The notes below the pieces were generated by a model. It saw only the letters and a program-made list of their open reading frames with translations. It had not been told where the DNA came from and searched no databases. The translations under genes were made by a program, and so were the position numbers. A stretch of 41,733 nucleotides of DNA, from contig CACZZZ010000021.1 in the NCBI GenBank assembly GCA_902785825.1, positions 1-41,733 on the forward strand. The letters are read 5' to 3'. This stretch comes from an uncultured Bacteroidia bacterium (GTDB lineage: Bacteria; Bacteroidota; Bacteroidia; Bacteroidales; UBA932). Positions 25,753 to 33,331 of the stretch are shown piece by piece; position 1 is the first letter of the stretch, and each line of letters starts with the position of its first letter.

Positions 25753-25827
25753 ATCGCTTATGATGGGTTGTATTACCATTTGTCTGTTAGTTCGTTTACG
25801 CGATTTTAGGAAAAAATCGCGAACCAT
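25741..25827 (-). other. Possible leader peptide ORF upstream of glnN
   Basis: An ATG at 25827 opens 28 codons (starting MVRDFFLKSRKRTNRQ) and ends at TAG inside the first arm of the strong hairpin at 25718-25752. A second palindrome (25799-25821) overlaps its early codons. This arrangement is what ribosome-dependent attenuation needs. The peptide has two Gln and is rich in Arg and Lys, with no run of a single amino acid. Translation is not proven. Confidence 0.35.
25799..25821. repeat. Palindrome CGCGATTTT-AGGAA-AAAATCGCG
   Basis: Perfect 9-base arms (25799-25807 and 25813-25821) with a 5-base centre, in the gap between the divergent glnN and etfB genes. It could be a second leader hairpin for glnN or an operator. 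Confidence 0.6.
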
Positions 25828-25875
25828 GAATCATTTTTTTTGACTTTATCGATTTACGGGGAAAGACCTCCCTTT

Positions 25876-25906
25876 TTTGTCTTAAGGCGAAAAATGTGTA
25901 TATTTG
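25876..25906 (+). promoter_or_regulatory. Promoter of the etfB-etfA-acyl-CoA dehydrogenase operon
   Basis: TTTG at 25876-25879, a 19-base spacer and TATATTTG at 25899-25906 match the Bacteroidota primary sigma-factor promoter exactly. Transcription should start near 25912, giving a leader of about 48 bases before etfB. The spacing is the same as in the rRNA promoter at the end of the window. Confidence 0.8.
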
Positions 25907-25959
25907 TCCGTTTGGCCGGTTGTTGCGGTCATGATTGAAACTAAATTATTCGTATCGAT

Positions 25960-26826
25960 ATGAAATTGAAAATTGTTGTCCTGGCTAAGCAGGTGCCCGA
26001 CACAAGGAATGTCGGCAAGGACGCTATGACGGCCGAAGGTACCGTCAACCGCGCCGCCCTGCCCGCCATTTTCAATCCGGACGACCTTCTCGCTCTCGAG
26101 CAGGCCCTCCGTCTCAAGGAACAGAATCCCGGATCAACTGTGGGAGTCCTCACTATGGGCCCGCCCCGCGCCGGGGAGATCATCCGTCAGGGACTTTATA
26201 GAGGCGCTGACACTGGTTGGCTGCTGACTGACAGGCTCTTCGCTGGAGCTGACACGCTCGCCACCTCTTACGCCCTCGCCACAGCGATCAAGAAGATCGG
26301 GGATGTTGACATCGTGATCGGAGGACGTCAGGCCATCGATGGTGACACCGCCCAGGTCGGTCCCCAGGTCGCTCAGAAACTCGGTCTCAACCAGGTCACA
26401 TACGCTGAGGAGATCAAGGTTGAGGACGGTAAGGCCACTGTGCGTCGTCATATTGACGGAGGTGCTGAGACTGTGGAGGTTCCGCTTCCCGCTCTTATCA
26501 CTGTCAACGGAAGCGCCGCTCCCTGCCGCCCGCAGAACACCAAGCTCGTGATGAAATACAAGAGGGCTTCCTGCCCCATGGAGCGTCCCGCTGAGGTTCC
26601 TTACGCCGAGCTTTACGAGGAGCGCCCTTACCTGACTCTCAACCAGTGGAGTGTCGCCGATGTGGACGGTGATCCTTCGCAGTGTGGCCTCGCCGGTTCG
26701 CCGACCAAGGTCAAGAGTGTCCAGAATATCGTCTTCCAGGCCAAGGAGTGCAAGCATCTGACCGCCTCCGACGCCGACATAGAGGGCATGATCAAGGAAT
26801 TGTTGGATGAGAAGATAATCGGATAG
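25960..26826 (+). CDS. etfB: Electron transfer flavoprotein, beta subunit
   Basis: A 288-residue beta subunit (FixA/EtfB type) that pairs with EtfA to take electrons from acyl-CoA dehydrogenase. It begins MKLKIVVLAKQVPDT, the usual start, and has the AMP/nucleotide-binding stretch VIGGRQAIDGDTAQVGP near residues 110-125 and the signature VEVPLPALITVNG. The chain is slightly longer than classical EtfB (about 250-260 residues). etfA follows after 4 bases. Codon use in this operon strongly favours C-ending codons plus CGT, unlike its neighbours, which suggests high expression. Whether this ETF is of the ordinary or the bifurcating kind cannot be decided by eye. Confidence 0.95.
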   Translation: MKLKIVVLAKQVPDTRNVGKDAMTAEGTVNRAALPAIFNPDDLLALEQALRLKEQNPGSTVGVLTMGPPRAGEIIRQGLYRGADTGWLLTDRLFAGADTLATSYALATAIKKIGDVDIVIGGRQAIDGDTAQVGPQVAQKLGLNQVTYAEEIKVEDGKATVRRHIDGGAETVEVPLPALITVNGSAAPCRPQNTKLVMKYKRASCPMERPAEVPYAELYEERPYLTLNQWSVADVDGDPSQCGLAGSPTKVKSVQNIVFQAKECKHLTASDADIEGMIKELLDEKIIG

Positions 26827-26830
26827 AGCC

Positions 26831-27853
26831 ATGAACAACGTATTTGTATATTGCGAGATAGAAGGGACGACCGTTATGGAGGTCTCCCAGGAGTTGCTCA
26901 CCAAGGGCCGCAAGCTCGCCGATGAGCTCGGAGTCCAGCTTCACGCTGTTGTCGCCGGCACAGGAATCAAGGGAAAGGTTGAGGATCAGATACTTCCTTA
27001 CGGAGTTGACAAACTCTTCGTCTTTGATGGCGAGGGTCTCTTCCCTTACACCTCAGCTCCCCACACTGACATCCTTGTCAATCTGTTCAAGCAGGAGCAG
27101 CCTCAGATCTGCCTTATGGGAGCGACCGTGATCGGCCGTGACCTCGGCCCGAGGGTCTCCTCATCCCTGACCAGCGGCCTCACCGCCGACTGCACCCAGC
27201 TTGAGATCGGTCCCTACACCGACAATAAGACCGGAAAGACCTACGAGAACCTTCTCTACCAGATTCGTCCCGCTTTCGGAGGCAACATCGTAGCGACGAT
27301 CGTCAATCCCGACCACCGTCCGCAGATGGCTACCGTCCGCTCGGGCGTCATGAAGAAGGCGTTTTACGAGGGCAAGGCGGGCGGAGAGGTTGTCTATCCC
27401 GCTGTCAATGAATATGTCTCACCTGAGGCATACGTCGTGAAAGTCCTCGACCACCATGTGGAGCAGGCCAAGCATAACCTCAAGGGGGCTTCCATCGTTG
27501 TTTCCGGAGGTTACGGAATGGGCAGCAAGGAAGGTTTCGACATGCTCTTCGAGCTTGCGAAGGTTCTTCACGCTGAGGTTGGCGCCAGCCGCGCCGCCGT
27601 TGACGCAGGTTTCTGCGACCATGACCGCCAGATCGGTCAGACTGGTGTGACCGTCCATCCGAAGGTTTATATCGCCTGCGGTATCAGCGGCCAGATCCAG
27701 CACATCGCCGGAATGCAGGACAGCGGTATTATCATCAGCATCAACACCGACCCGGACGCTCCGATCAACAAGATCGCTGACTATGTCATCACCGGCCCCG
27801 TCGAGGAGGTTGTGCCGAAACTCATCAAGTACTACAAGCAGAACAGCAAATAA
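26831..27853 (+). CDS. etfA: Electron transfer flavoprotein, alpha subunit
   Basis: A 340-residue alpha subunit that holds the FAD. The C-terminal FAD domain is clear: IVVSGGYGMGSKEGF, VGASRAAVDAGF, QIGQTGVTVHPKVYIACGISGQIQH and SGIIISINTDPDAPIN near residues 220-320. The N-terminal part forms the dimer interface with EtfB. It sits between etfB (4-base gap) and the acyl-CoA dehydrogenase gene (12-base gap). Its stop codon overlaps the first base of the Shine-Dalgarno of the next gene. Confidence 0.96.
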   Translation: MNNVFVYCEIEGTTVMEVSQELLTKGRKLADELGVQLHAVVAGTGIKGKVEDQILPYGVDKLFVFDGEGLFPYTSAPHTDILVNLFKQEQPQICLMGATVIGRDLGPRVSSSLTSGLTADCTQLEIGPYTDNKTGKTYENLLYQIRPAFGGNIVATIVNPDHRPQMATVRSGVMKKAFYEGKAGGEVVYPAVNEYVSPEAYVVKVLDHHVEQAKHNLKGASIVVSGGYGMGSKEGFDMLFELAKVLHAEVGASRAAVDAGFCDHDRQIGQTGVTVHPKVYIACGISGQIQHIAGMQDSGIIISINTDPDAPINKIADYVITGPVEEVVPKLIKYYKQNSK

Positions 27854-27858
27854 GGAGG
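27853..27858 (+). promoter_or_regulatory. Shine-Dalgarno AGGAGG before the acyl-CoA dehydrogenase gene
   Basis: AGGAGG lies 7 bases before the ATG at 27866. Strong Shine-Dalgarno sequences are uncommon in Bacteroidota and I saw no comparable one before the other genes here. It fixes the start codon and fits high expression. Confidence 0.75.
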
Positions 27859-27865
27859 ACAAGCA

Positions 27866-29587
27866 ATGGCAAATTACTATACTGACCATCCGGAGATCGG
27901 ATTCCACCTTAACCATCCCCTCATGCGCAGGGTCGCCGAGCTCAAGGAGCGCGGATATTCCGAGAAAGAGCGCTACGAGGAGGCTCCCGTTGACTACGAG
28001 GACTGCATCGAGAACTATCGTCGCTTGCTCGAGATCGCGGGTGACATCGCCGCCAACACCATCGCTCCCAACTCGGAAGATGTTGATCTTGAGGGACCTC
28101 ATCTCGAGAACGGGCGTATGAAATATGCCTCCAAGACTGTTGAGAATATGGAGGCCGTTCGCCTTGCGGGTCTTTGGGGAGTCACCATGCCTCGCCGTTA
28201 CGGCGGACTGAACGCGCCTGAGACAATATTCAGCATGGCGAGTGAGGTTATCTCCGCCGCTGACTCCAGCTTCCAGAACATCTGGAGCCTCCAGAGCTGC
28301 GCCGAGACCCTTTATGAGTTCGGCAGCGAGGAGCAGAGGCAGAAGTTCATCCCTCGCATCTGCGCCGGTGAGACCATGTCCATGGACCTCACCGAGCCTG
28401 ACGCCGGATCCGACCTTCAGAGCGTTATGCTTAAGGCCACCTGGAGCGAGGAGCAGGGATGCTGGCTCCTTAACGGAGTGAAGAGGTTCATCACCAACGG
28501 GGACTCTGATATTCACCTGGTCCTGGCCCGTAGCGAGGAAGGTACCCGCGACGGCCGCGGCCTTTCGATGTTCATCTACGACAAGCGTCAGGGTGGAGTC
28601 AACGTTCGCCACATCGAGCATAAGCTCGGTATCCATGGTTCCCCGACTTGCGAACTGACTTACAAGGATGCCCGCGCTGAGCTGTGCGGCGAGAGAAGGC
28701 TTGGCCTCATCAAGTACGTCATGGCCCTTATGAACGGTGCCCGTCTTGGAATCGGCGCGCAGAGCGTCGGTCTGAGCCAGGAGGCTTACAATGAGGCCGT
28801 CGCATACGCCGCCGAGAGAGCCCAGTTCGGTCAGAAGATCAACAAGTTCCCTGGTGTTTACGACATGCTCAGCCGTATGAAGGCCAAGCTCGATGCCAGC
28901 CGCTCGCTGCTTTACCAGACCTCAAGGTATGTCGATATCTACAAGGCTCTTGAGGACATCCAGAGGGAGCGCAAGCTCGAGGCTGACGAGAGGGCAGAGA
29001 TGAAGACCTACAGCCGCCTGGCCGACGCCTTCACACCTCTCTGCAAGGGTATGGCTTCCGAATATGCCAACCAGAACGCCTACGACGCCATCTCCGTCCA
29101 CGGAGGTTCCGGCTTCATCATGGAGTACAAGAGCCAGAGGCTTTATCGTGATGCCCGCATATTCTCGATCTACGAGGGTACAACCCAGCTTCAGGTGGTT
29201 GCCGCTATCCGCTACATCACCAATGGGACATACCAGAATATCATCAACGACATGCTCGCTGAAGATGTTCTGCCTGAGCTGGTTCCGCTCAAGAATAAGA
29301 TCGCTGGCTGCGCTCAGATCCTTTCCGAGTGCGTGGCCAAGGTCCGTGAGGCGGGAGACGCTGAGCTGCAGGACTTCCTGGCCCGCAGGCTCTACGACAT
29401 GACCGGCGAGATCGTGATGTCACTGCTCCTTTTGCGTGACGCCACCGTCGCACCCGACATGTTCCTTAAGTCCGCCAAGGTCTATTGCCAGATGGCTTGC
29501 GAGACCGTGGCCGGCAAGAGCTCCTACATCATGGGCTTCGACAAGGAGAGCCTTCCCGCTTTCCGTGCTGTCGAAGAGGCTGAGTAA
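27866..29587 (+). CDS. Acyl-CoA dehydrogenase family protein
   Basis: A 573-residue FAD-dependent dehydrogenase that should pass electrons to the EtfBA made by the two genes before it. Family signatures are MSMDLTEPDAGSDLQSVMLKA (substrate/FAD region), NGVKRFITNGD, ERAQFGQKINKFPGVYDML and a GGSGFI...RDARIFSIYEGT segment, where the RD...YEGT block is the FAD and catalytic-base region. It is longer than the usual 380-residue enzymes because of an N-terminal region and a helical C-terminal extension of about 120 residues, as in long ACADs of many Bacteroidota. The acyl substrate is unknown. Its stop TAA overlaps the next ATG (TAATG). Confidence 0.93.
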   Translation: MANYYTDHPEIGFHLNHPLMRRVAELKERGYSEKERYEEAPVDYEDCIENYRRLLEIAGDIAANTIAPNSEDVDLEGPHLENGRMKYASKTVENMEAVRLAGLWGVTMPRRYGGLNAPETIFSMASEVISAADSSFQNIWSLQSCAETLYEFGSEEQRQKFIPRICAGETMSMDLTEPDAGSDLQSVMLKATWSEEQGCWLLNGVKRFITNGDSDIHLVLARSEEGTRDGRGLSMFIYDKRQGGVNVRHIEHKLGIHGSPTCELTYKDARAELCGERRLGLIKYVMALMNGARLGIGAQSVGLSQEAYNEAVAYAAERAQFGQKINKFPGVYDMLSRMKAKLDASRSLLYQTSRYVDIYKALEDIQRERKLEADERAEMKTYSRLADAFTPLCKGMASEYANQNAYDAISVHGGSGFIMEYKSQRLYRDARIFSIYEGTTQLQVVAAIRYITNGTYQNIINDMLAEDVLPELVPLKNKIAGCAQILSECVAKVREAGDAELQDFLARRLYDMTGEIVMSLLLLRDATVAPDMFLKSAKVYCQMACETVAGKSSYIMGFDKESLPAFRAVEEAE

Positions 29588-30579
29588 TGGAACTTTATGA
29601 ATATGCCAGGCCGGGCCTGATGGCCGGCAAGACAATTCTTTATGTACATGGATTCGCGTCGAGCGGACAGACTGGGAGCGTTCATACGCTCCGGCTGCTC
29701 CTGCCCGACGCGGCCGTTATTGCCCCGGACCTGCCTGTTGAGCCGGAGGAGGCTATGACGTTGCTCCGTTCGGTCGTGGCTTCGGAAAAACCGGATTTGG
29801 TCATCGGTACCTCGATGGGCGGGATGTATTCCGAGTTGCTTTACGGGATCGACAGGATCATAGTCAATCCTGCTTTTCAGCTGGCCGAAACTATATTGAA
29901 AAACAATGGTTTAGGCCGCAGGGAGTTCCATAACAAAAGGGCTGATGGGGAGACTTCGTTCCTTGTCACAAAGACTCTTCTGGAGCATTTCAGAGAGGTC
30001 TCGTCGCGGTGCTTTGCCCAGGCTTCTGAGGATGCTGACAAGGTCTATGGTCTCTTTGGGACTCGTGATAATCTTGTTCACACTTTTGATCTGTTCCGGG
30101 AACACTATCCGCAGGCTGTCCGTTTCGACGGGGAACACCATCTGAATGACTCGGTGATTGTCCATTCCCTTCTCCCTGTAATCCAGAGGATTGATGACCG
30201 TCAGAACGGAGTGTCACGTCCAGTCTTGTTCATTTCCTTGAGTGACAGGCTTGTGAATCATTCGAGCGGGATGAGGGGAGCGGTGGAGACTTTGTGTCAG
30301 AAATATGAGGTCCATATTGTCGCCTCTGTGGATTACAATTGTCCTGGAAAGTGTGAGGAAGTGTTCCGCTGGTGCGAGGACAACCTTGGTGTGCCGGTTT
30401 GGAACCGGGTTGAGATTTGCAATCACAAGAATCTGATCCTGGCTGATTATCTGATTGATGCCGAGCCGGAAACTGCTGGCGGTCAGGACTTTATGGGTAC
30501 GCTTGTCCACTTCGGCTCCGACGCCTTCAAGACCTGGGAAGACGTCCTCATCTTCTTCTCCCGCCTCGGCGGCCAGTGA
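29587..30579 (+). CDS. YqiA-like esterase fused to a degenerate 5'-nucleotidase (HAD) domain
   Basis: A 330-residue two-domain protein. Residues about 15-195 are a small alpha/beta hydrolase of the YqiA/UPF0227 type: YVHGFASSGQT, the nucleophile motif GTSMGGM, a late Asp (FGTRDNLVH) and His (GEHHLND). Residues about 210-330 resemble 5'(3')-deoxyribonucleotidases of the HAD family: VLFISLSDRLVNH aligns with the usual DxDGxLxD, and KNLILADYLIDAEPE...FGSDAFKTWEDVLIFF with the typical end. The first catalytic Asp appears to be Ser, so the HAD part is probably inactive. It is coupled to the acyl-CoA dehydrogenase gene through TAATG. Codon use is more ordinary than in the etf genes. Confidence 0.75.
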   Translation: MELYEYARPGLMAGKTILYVHGFASSGQTGSVHTLRLLLPDAAVIAPDLPVEPEEAMTLLRSVVASEKPDLVIGTSMGGMYSELLYGIDRIIVNPAFQLAETILKNNGLGRREFHNKRADGETSFLVTKTLLEHFREVSSRCFAQASEDADKVYGLFGTRDNLVHTFDLFREHYPQAVRFDGEHHLNDSVIVHSLLPVIQRIDDRQNGVSRPVLFISLSDRLVNHSSGMRGAVETLCQKYEVHIVASVDYNCPGKCEEVFRWCEDNLGVPVWNRVEICNHKNLILADYLIDAEPETAGGQDFMGTLVHFGSDAFKTWEDVLIFFSRLGGQ

Positions 30580-30585
30580 GTTCGC

Positions 30586-30720
30586 TGGCCGGTTGTGGCC
30601 TCCACTCCAGAACCGCCGCTTCGCGGCCCCACCGCTCGCTTCACTGCGTTTCGCTCCGGTCCCCCCTCTTAACGTGCCGAGGGTGGCAGTGGTTCTTGGA
30701 GTGGAGGCCACAACCGGCCA
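30586..30720. repeat. Palindromic element with 29-30-base terminal inverted repeats
   Basis: The left arm (30586-30614) and right arm (30691-30720) are inverted copies, differing only by one extra base. They enclose about 76 bases, including a small hairpin GCCGC-TTC-GCGGC. The element lies between the convergent fusion gene, whose stop is 6 bases away, and the Gfo/Idh gene. It contains no coding potential and no clear target-site duplication. It may be a MITE- or REP-like repeat and could also serve as a two-way terminator. Confidence 0.75.
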
Positions 30721-30728
30721 TCCCAGCT

Positions 30729-30755
30729 GTCATCCTGAGCGTAGCGAAGGATCTA
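30729..30755. repeat. Dispersed-repeat-like sequence (CATCCTGAGCGTAGCGAAGG)
   Basis: This imperfect palindrome, ATCCT...AGGAT at its ends, matches from memory a short sequence that recurs in intergenic regions of many bacterial genomes. Only one copy is present here, so repetition cannot be shown from this window. Confidence 0.4.
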
Positions 30756-30790
30756 CTGTTCCTATCGTCCCAAAGCTGGAAGCTGATAAT

Positions 30791-31846
30791 CTAGTCGGCG
30801 GGGAAGGTGATGGCGGCTTGGCGGCGGATTTCGTCCATGATGCGGGCGACGGCCAGGGAATTGGCCAGGGAGTTGTTGCGGGACTCAAGGGAGCCGTTTT
30901 CGATTATGTCGATAAACTCCTTGAACTCGCAGAGGTACTCGTCCGGATCGCAAGGAACGGTGATGTCTTCCTTAGCTGGGCCGCTTGAACGTCCCGAAGT
31001 CGGCGCTCCTCTCTGGATGAGCTCCACCTGGCGGGTGATATGGATCTGGTCCAACGAGATGATACCCTTGTCGCAGGAGATCTCTGTGCGGAGTCTTGAG
31101 TCAGCGATCTTGGAATAGACCGCGCTGGCGGTCATCCCGTCATATTCAAAAAGCACAGCGCCCTGGAGATCGATCGGACTCATTCCTCTTGAAGTCGGGA
31201 CATTGACTGTCAGTACATTAGCCTTGATTCCGTTGGGCATCCCGAAGAGGGCGACCATAGGGTAGATCGGGTATATTCCGATGTCAGTCAAGGCTCCGCC
31301 GGAGCGGTCGGGATTGAATGAACTCGGGACGGGGGAGTTATCCTCGCCAGCAAGGATACGCTTCAGAAGGTCGTATTTTGAGGAATATTGGCAAAAGACT
31401 CCGGAATAATTTCTGACGGGCCCCATATCATTCAGCCGCTCCTGGACCATCCGGAAGTTGGGGCTCAAGGTCGAGATCATCGCCTCCATCAGAGCCACGC
31501 CGTTACTCTTCGCCGATGCGATCATCTCGCTGACCTCCAAAGCGTTGGAAGCCAACGGCTTCTCGCTAAGGACGTGCTTGCCCTTATTCATGCAACGGAT
31601 CGCGATGTCGTGATGGGTGTGGTTCGGCGTACCGATGTAGATGGCGTCGATTGAGGGGTCGGAAGCCATCTCGTCAATGTTCGTGAATATCTTAGGAATA
31701 TTGTGGCTGGCGGCGAAGGCCAAAGCGTTCTCCTTTGTACGTGAGCAAACAGCCGCGGCCTCGAAACGAGGCTCCAAAAAAGCTCCTTTCAGTACCCAGT
31801 CGCTTATGCGCCCGGTGCCGACTATCCCGAACCTGATCTTTCTCAT
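30791..31846 (-). CDS. Gfo/Idh/MocA-family oxidoreductase
   Basis: A 351-residue NAD(P)-dependent oxidoreductase, probably acting on a sugar or sugar derivative. The Rossmann start is FGIVGTGRISDWV at residues 6-18. The EKPLA motif near residue 96 carries the catalytic-type lysine, and IGTPNHTHH is also typical. The later GGALTDIGIYPIYPM segment supplies the Asp and the position of the usual His is Tyr or Ile, a common variation. There is no signal peptide, so it is cytoplasmic. Its ATG overlaps the stop of the upstream hydrolase-like gene (ATGA). The substrate is unknown. Confidence 0.9.
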   Translation of the reverse strand: MRKIRFGIVGTGRISDWVLKGAFLEPRFEAAAVCSRTKENALAFAASHNIPKIFTNIDEMASDPSIDAIYIGTPNHTHHDIAIRCMNKGKHVLSEKPLASNALEVSEMIASAKSNGVALMEAMISTLSPNFRMVQERLNDMGPVRNYSGVFCQYSSKYDLLKRILAGEDNSPVPSSFNPDRSGGALTDIGIYPIYPMVALFGMPNGIKANVLTVNVPTSRGMSPIDLQGAVLFEYDGMTASAVYSKIADSRLRTEISCDKGIISLDQIHITRQVELIQRGAPTSGRSSGPAKEDITVPCDPDEYLCEFKEFIDIIENGSLESRNNSLANSLAVARIMDEIRRQAAITFPAD

Positions 31847-32475
31847 TTCAGCGCCCCTCTCTCCTCAAGGTAGTCCTCGATCATCGACAGGGCGTTGGCT
31901 TTGGAGGATTCCGGAATGGTCAGGAATTCCCTTCCATAGCGCACGTAAGTCTCTCTTGCCTTACCCGTGAGGGCCGGCTCTATCAAAACGAGTCCCTGGA
32001 TCTTATGTCCGAGCTTTGATACTGCCTTGACAATCTCGTTGCCACACGAGGAGTCGCAGATAAGGAACACCATGTCGTCCAGCACCATCTTCTCTTTACG
32101 CAGCCGTTTGACAAGAGCCTCGGCGTCTTTTTCATCGGCCCGGAAACCGCAGGTGTAGCCTATCAACCCGGAGGGGACAAGAGACTTGATAAGGTTCTCC
32201 GGCCATTCGGTCTTAAGCGGTTCATGAAAGAATATCACCAGCGGCATTGCGTCGGCTGAAACTGAGTCGTTTCCGCTCGCGTCCGCCGGCTTGAAAACCT
32301 TTCCGAAGACTTTTTCTCCACCGATATAATAGCTCATCTCCTCCACTATTATCTTTGATCCAGTGGGAGATATGACCCTTCCTCTCGGACCGTTGTTTTT
32401 CATCTGGTTGAGACCTATAATCCCAAGCAGGGCCACGAGAATCACTGATGCGATTGAGACAATAACCTTTTTCAT
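31843..32475 (-). CDS. Membrane-anchored degenerate alpha/beta-hydrolase-like protein
   Basis: A 210-residue protein with an N-terminal hydrophobic anchor or signal (VIVSIASVILVALLGIIGL) without a lipobox. The remainder has alternating strands and helices like an alpha/beta hydrolase: MPLVIFFHEP, DDMVFLICDSSCGNEIVKAV and IQGLVLIEPALTG. The position of the nucleophile elbow GxSxG reads DSSCG, and no late His is evident, so it may not be an active hydrolase. It is coupled to the oxidoreductase gene. A TATTTTTG box ends 5 bases before the ATG, so it may be leaderless. I do not recognise a named family. Confidence 0.6.
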   Translation of the reverse strand: MKKVIVSIASVILVALLGIIGLNQMKNNGPRGRVISPTGSKIIVEEMSYYIGGEKVFGKVFKPADASGNDSVSADAMPLVIFFHEPLKTEWPENLIKSLVPSGLIGYTCGFRADEKDAEALVKRLRKEKMVLDDMVFLICDSSCGNEIVKAVSKLGHKIQGLVLIEPALTGKARETYVRYGREFLTIPESSKANALSMIEDYLEERGALK

Positions 32476-32480
32476 GGAAT

Positions 32481-32488
32481 CAAAAATA
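32481..32488 (-). promoter_or_regulatory. -7 box directly before the 32475 start
   Basis: TATTTTTG on the minus strand matches TAnnTTTG and ends 5 bases from the ATG, the same distance as at the SDR gene (11436). No -33 box is clear. Confidence 0.35.
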
Positions 32489-32544
32489 AGTCTTTTTATC
32501 GAATATTTCTTAAATTAGCGAATTAAATCGAGTCAGAGGGTAAA

Positions 32545-33312
32545 ATGATTAAAGAGTTGAGAAGTTTTTTCGGGTTCCTTCTTTTGGTATTGTCGTTCGC
32601 GCTTTCGCAGTCTTGCTCTGTGGGAAGGGGTGTGGTAGCGTCTGAGGGCCAGAAAGTTCCGACCTATTTCACGATCGACCAGATGCCTGACTTGGTGAAA
32701 TGTCTCCCGGCTCCTCCAGCCTGGAAAAGTCAGGAGTTCCAATATGACTCAATCCGTTATTTCTGGGGTAAAGCCTTGAGGGCCGATTCCGCTCGGGCCG
32801 CTGTCGCCAATAGTGATGCCGTGTGGTCGCTGGAGTCTCTGTTCGCCTCTTTCAAGGACCAGTTCGGCTTGACTGTCTCGAAAGAAACCACGCCGGAAAT
32901 ATGGAAGCTGCTGGAAACCAGCATCTCAACTATAGATCTTATCCGTATCCGTCCCAAAGCCCATTTCCTGCGGAAGAGACCGTTTGAGTATTTTAACGAC
33001 CACATTCTGACCACCTGGGAGGAGGATGAGTTACGAGGTGAAGGGTCATATCCTTCCGGTCATACAATCCGCGGATGGAGCGCCGCACTCCTTCTTGCCG
33101 AGATCAATCCCGAGGCCGCCAATGAGATTTTTGCCAGGGGTTGGGAATATGGCGAGAGCCGCGTCATCGTCGGAGCTCACTGGCAGAGCGATGTGGATGC
33201 GAGCCGGGCTGCCGCCAGCATAGCTTATGACAAACTGCAGACAAGTCCGGCGTTCAGGAAACAGATGTCACGGGCTGTCAAGGAATTCAAAAGATTATCT
33301 GTAAAACATTAA
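32545..33312 (+). CDS. Class A non-specific acid phosphatase (PAP2 family lipoprotein)
   Basis: A 255-residue secreted phosphatase of the PhoN class. The signal peptide ends in the lipobox-like ALSQSC, so it is probably a lipoprotein. The three PAP2 motifs are in order: KAHFLRKRP (KxxxxxxRP) near residue 141, PSGH near 169 and SRVIVGAHWQSD (SRxxxxxHxxxD) near 203-214. It should hydrolyse phosphomonoesters in the periplasm. It starts a plus-strand group: the barrel protein follows after 19 bases, then the ClC channel and tex with gaps of 8 and 2 bases. Confidence 0.92.
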   Translation: MIKELRSFFGFLLLVLSFALSQSCSVGRGVVASEGQKVPTYFTIDQMPDLVKCLPAPPAWKSQEFQYDSIRYFWGKALRADSARAAVANSDAVWSLESLFASFKDQFGLTVSKETTPEIWKLLETSISTIDLIRIRPKAHFLRKRPFEYFNDHILTTWEEDELRGEGSYPSGHTIRGWSAALLLAEINPEAANEIFARGWEYGESRVIVGAHWQSDVDASRAAASIAYDKLQTSPAFRKQMSRAVKEFKRLSVKH

Positions 33313-33331
33313 TAGTAGTTGATTTAAGACC

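Noticed and set aside
25718..25821. Known riboswitch or glutamine RNA motif before glnN
   Set aside because: I see hairpins and a small ORF but none of the conserved cores of the glnA or downstream-peptide motifs.
27419..28636. Long open frame of about 400 codons on the minus strand
   Set aside because: It lies antisense to etfA and the acyl-CoA dehydrogenase gene, whose strong codon bias leaves the opposite strand open. The translation shows no domain.
30586..30755. Transposon with its own transposase
   Set aside because: The element is only 135 bases and carries no open frame; no transposase was seen in the window.
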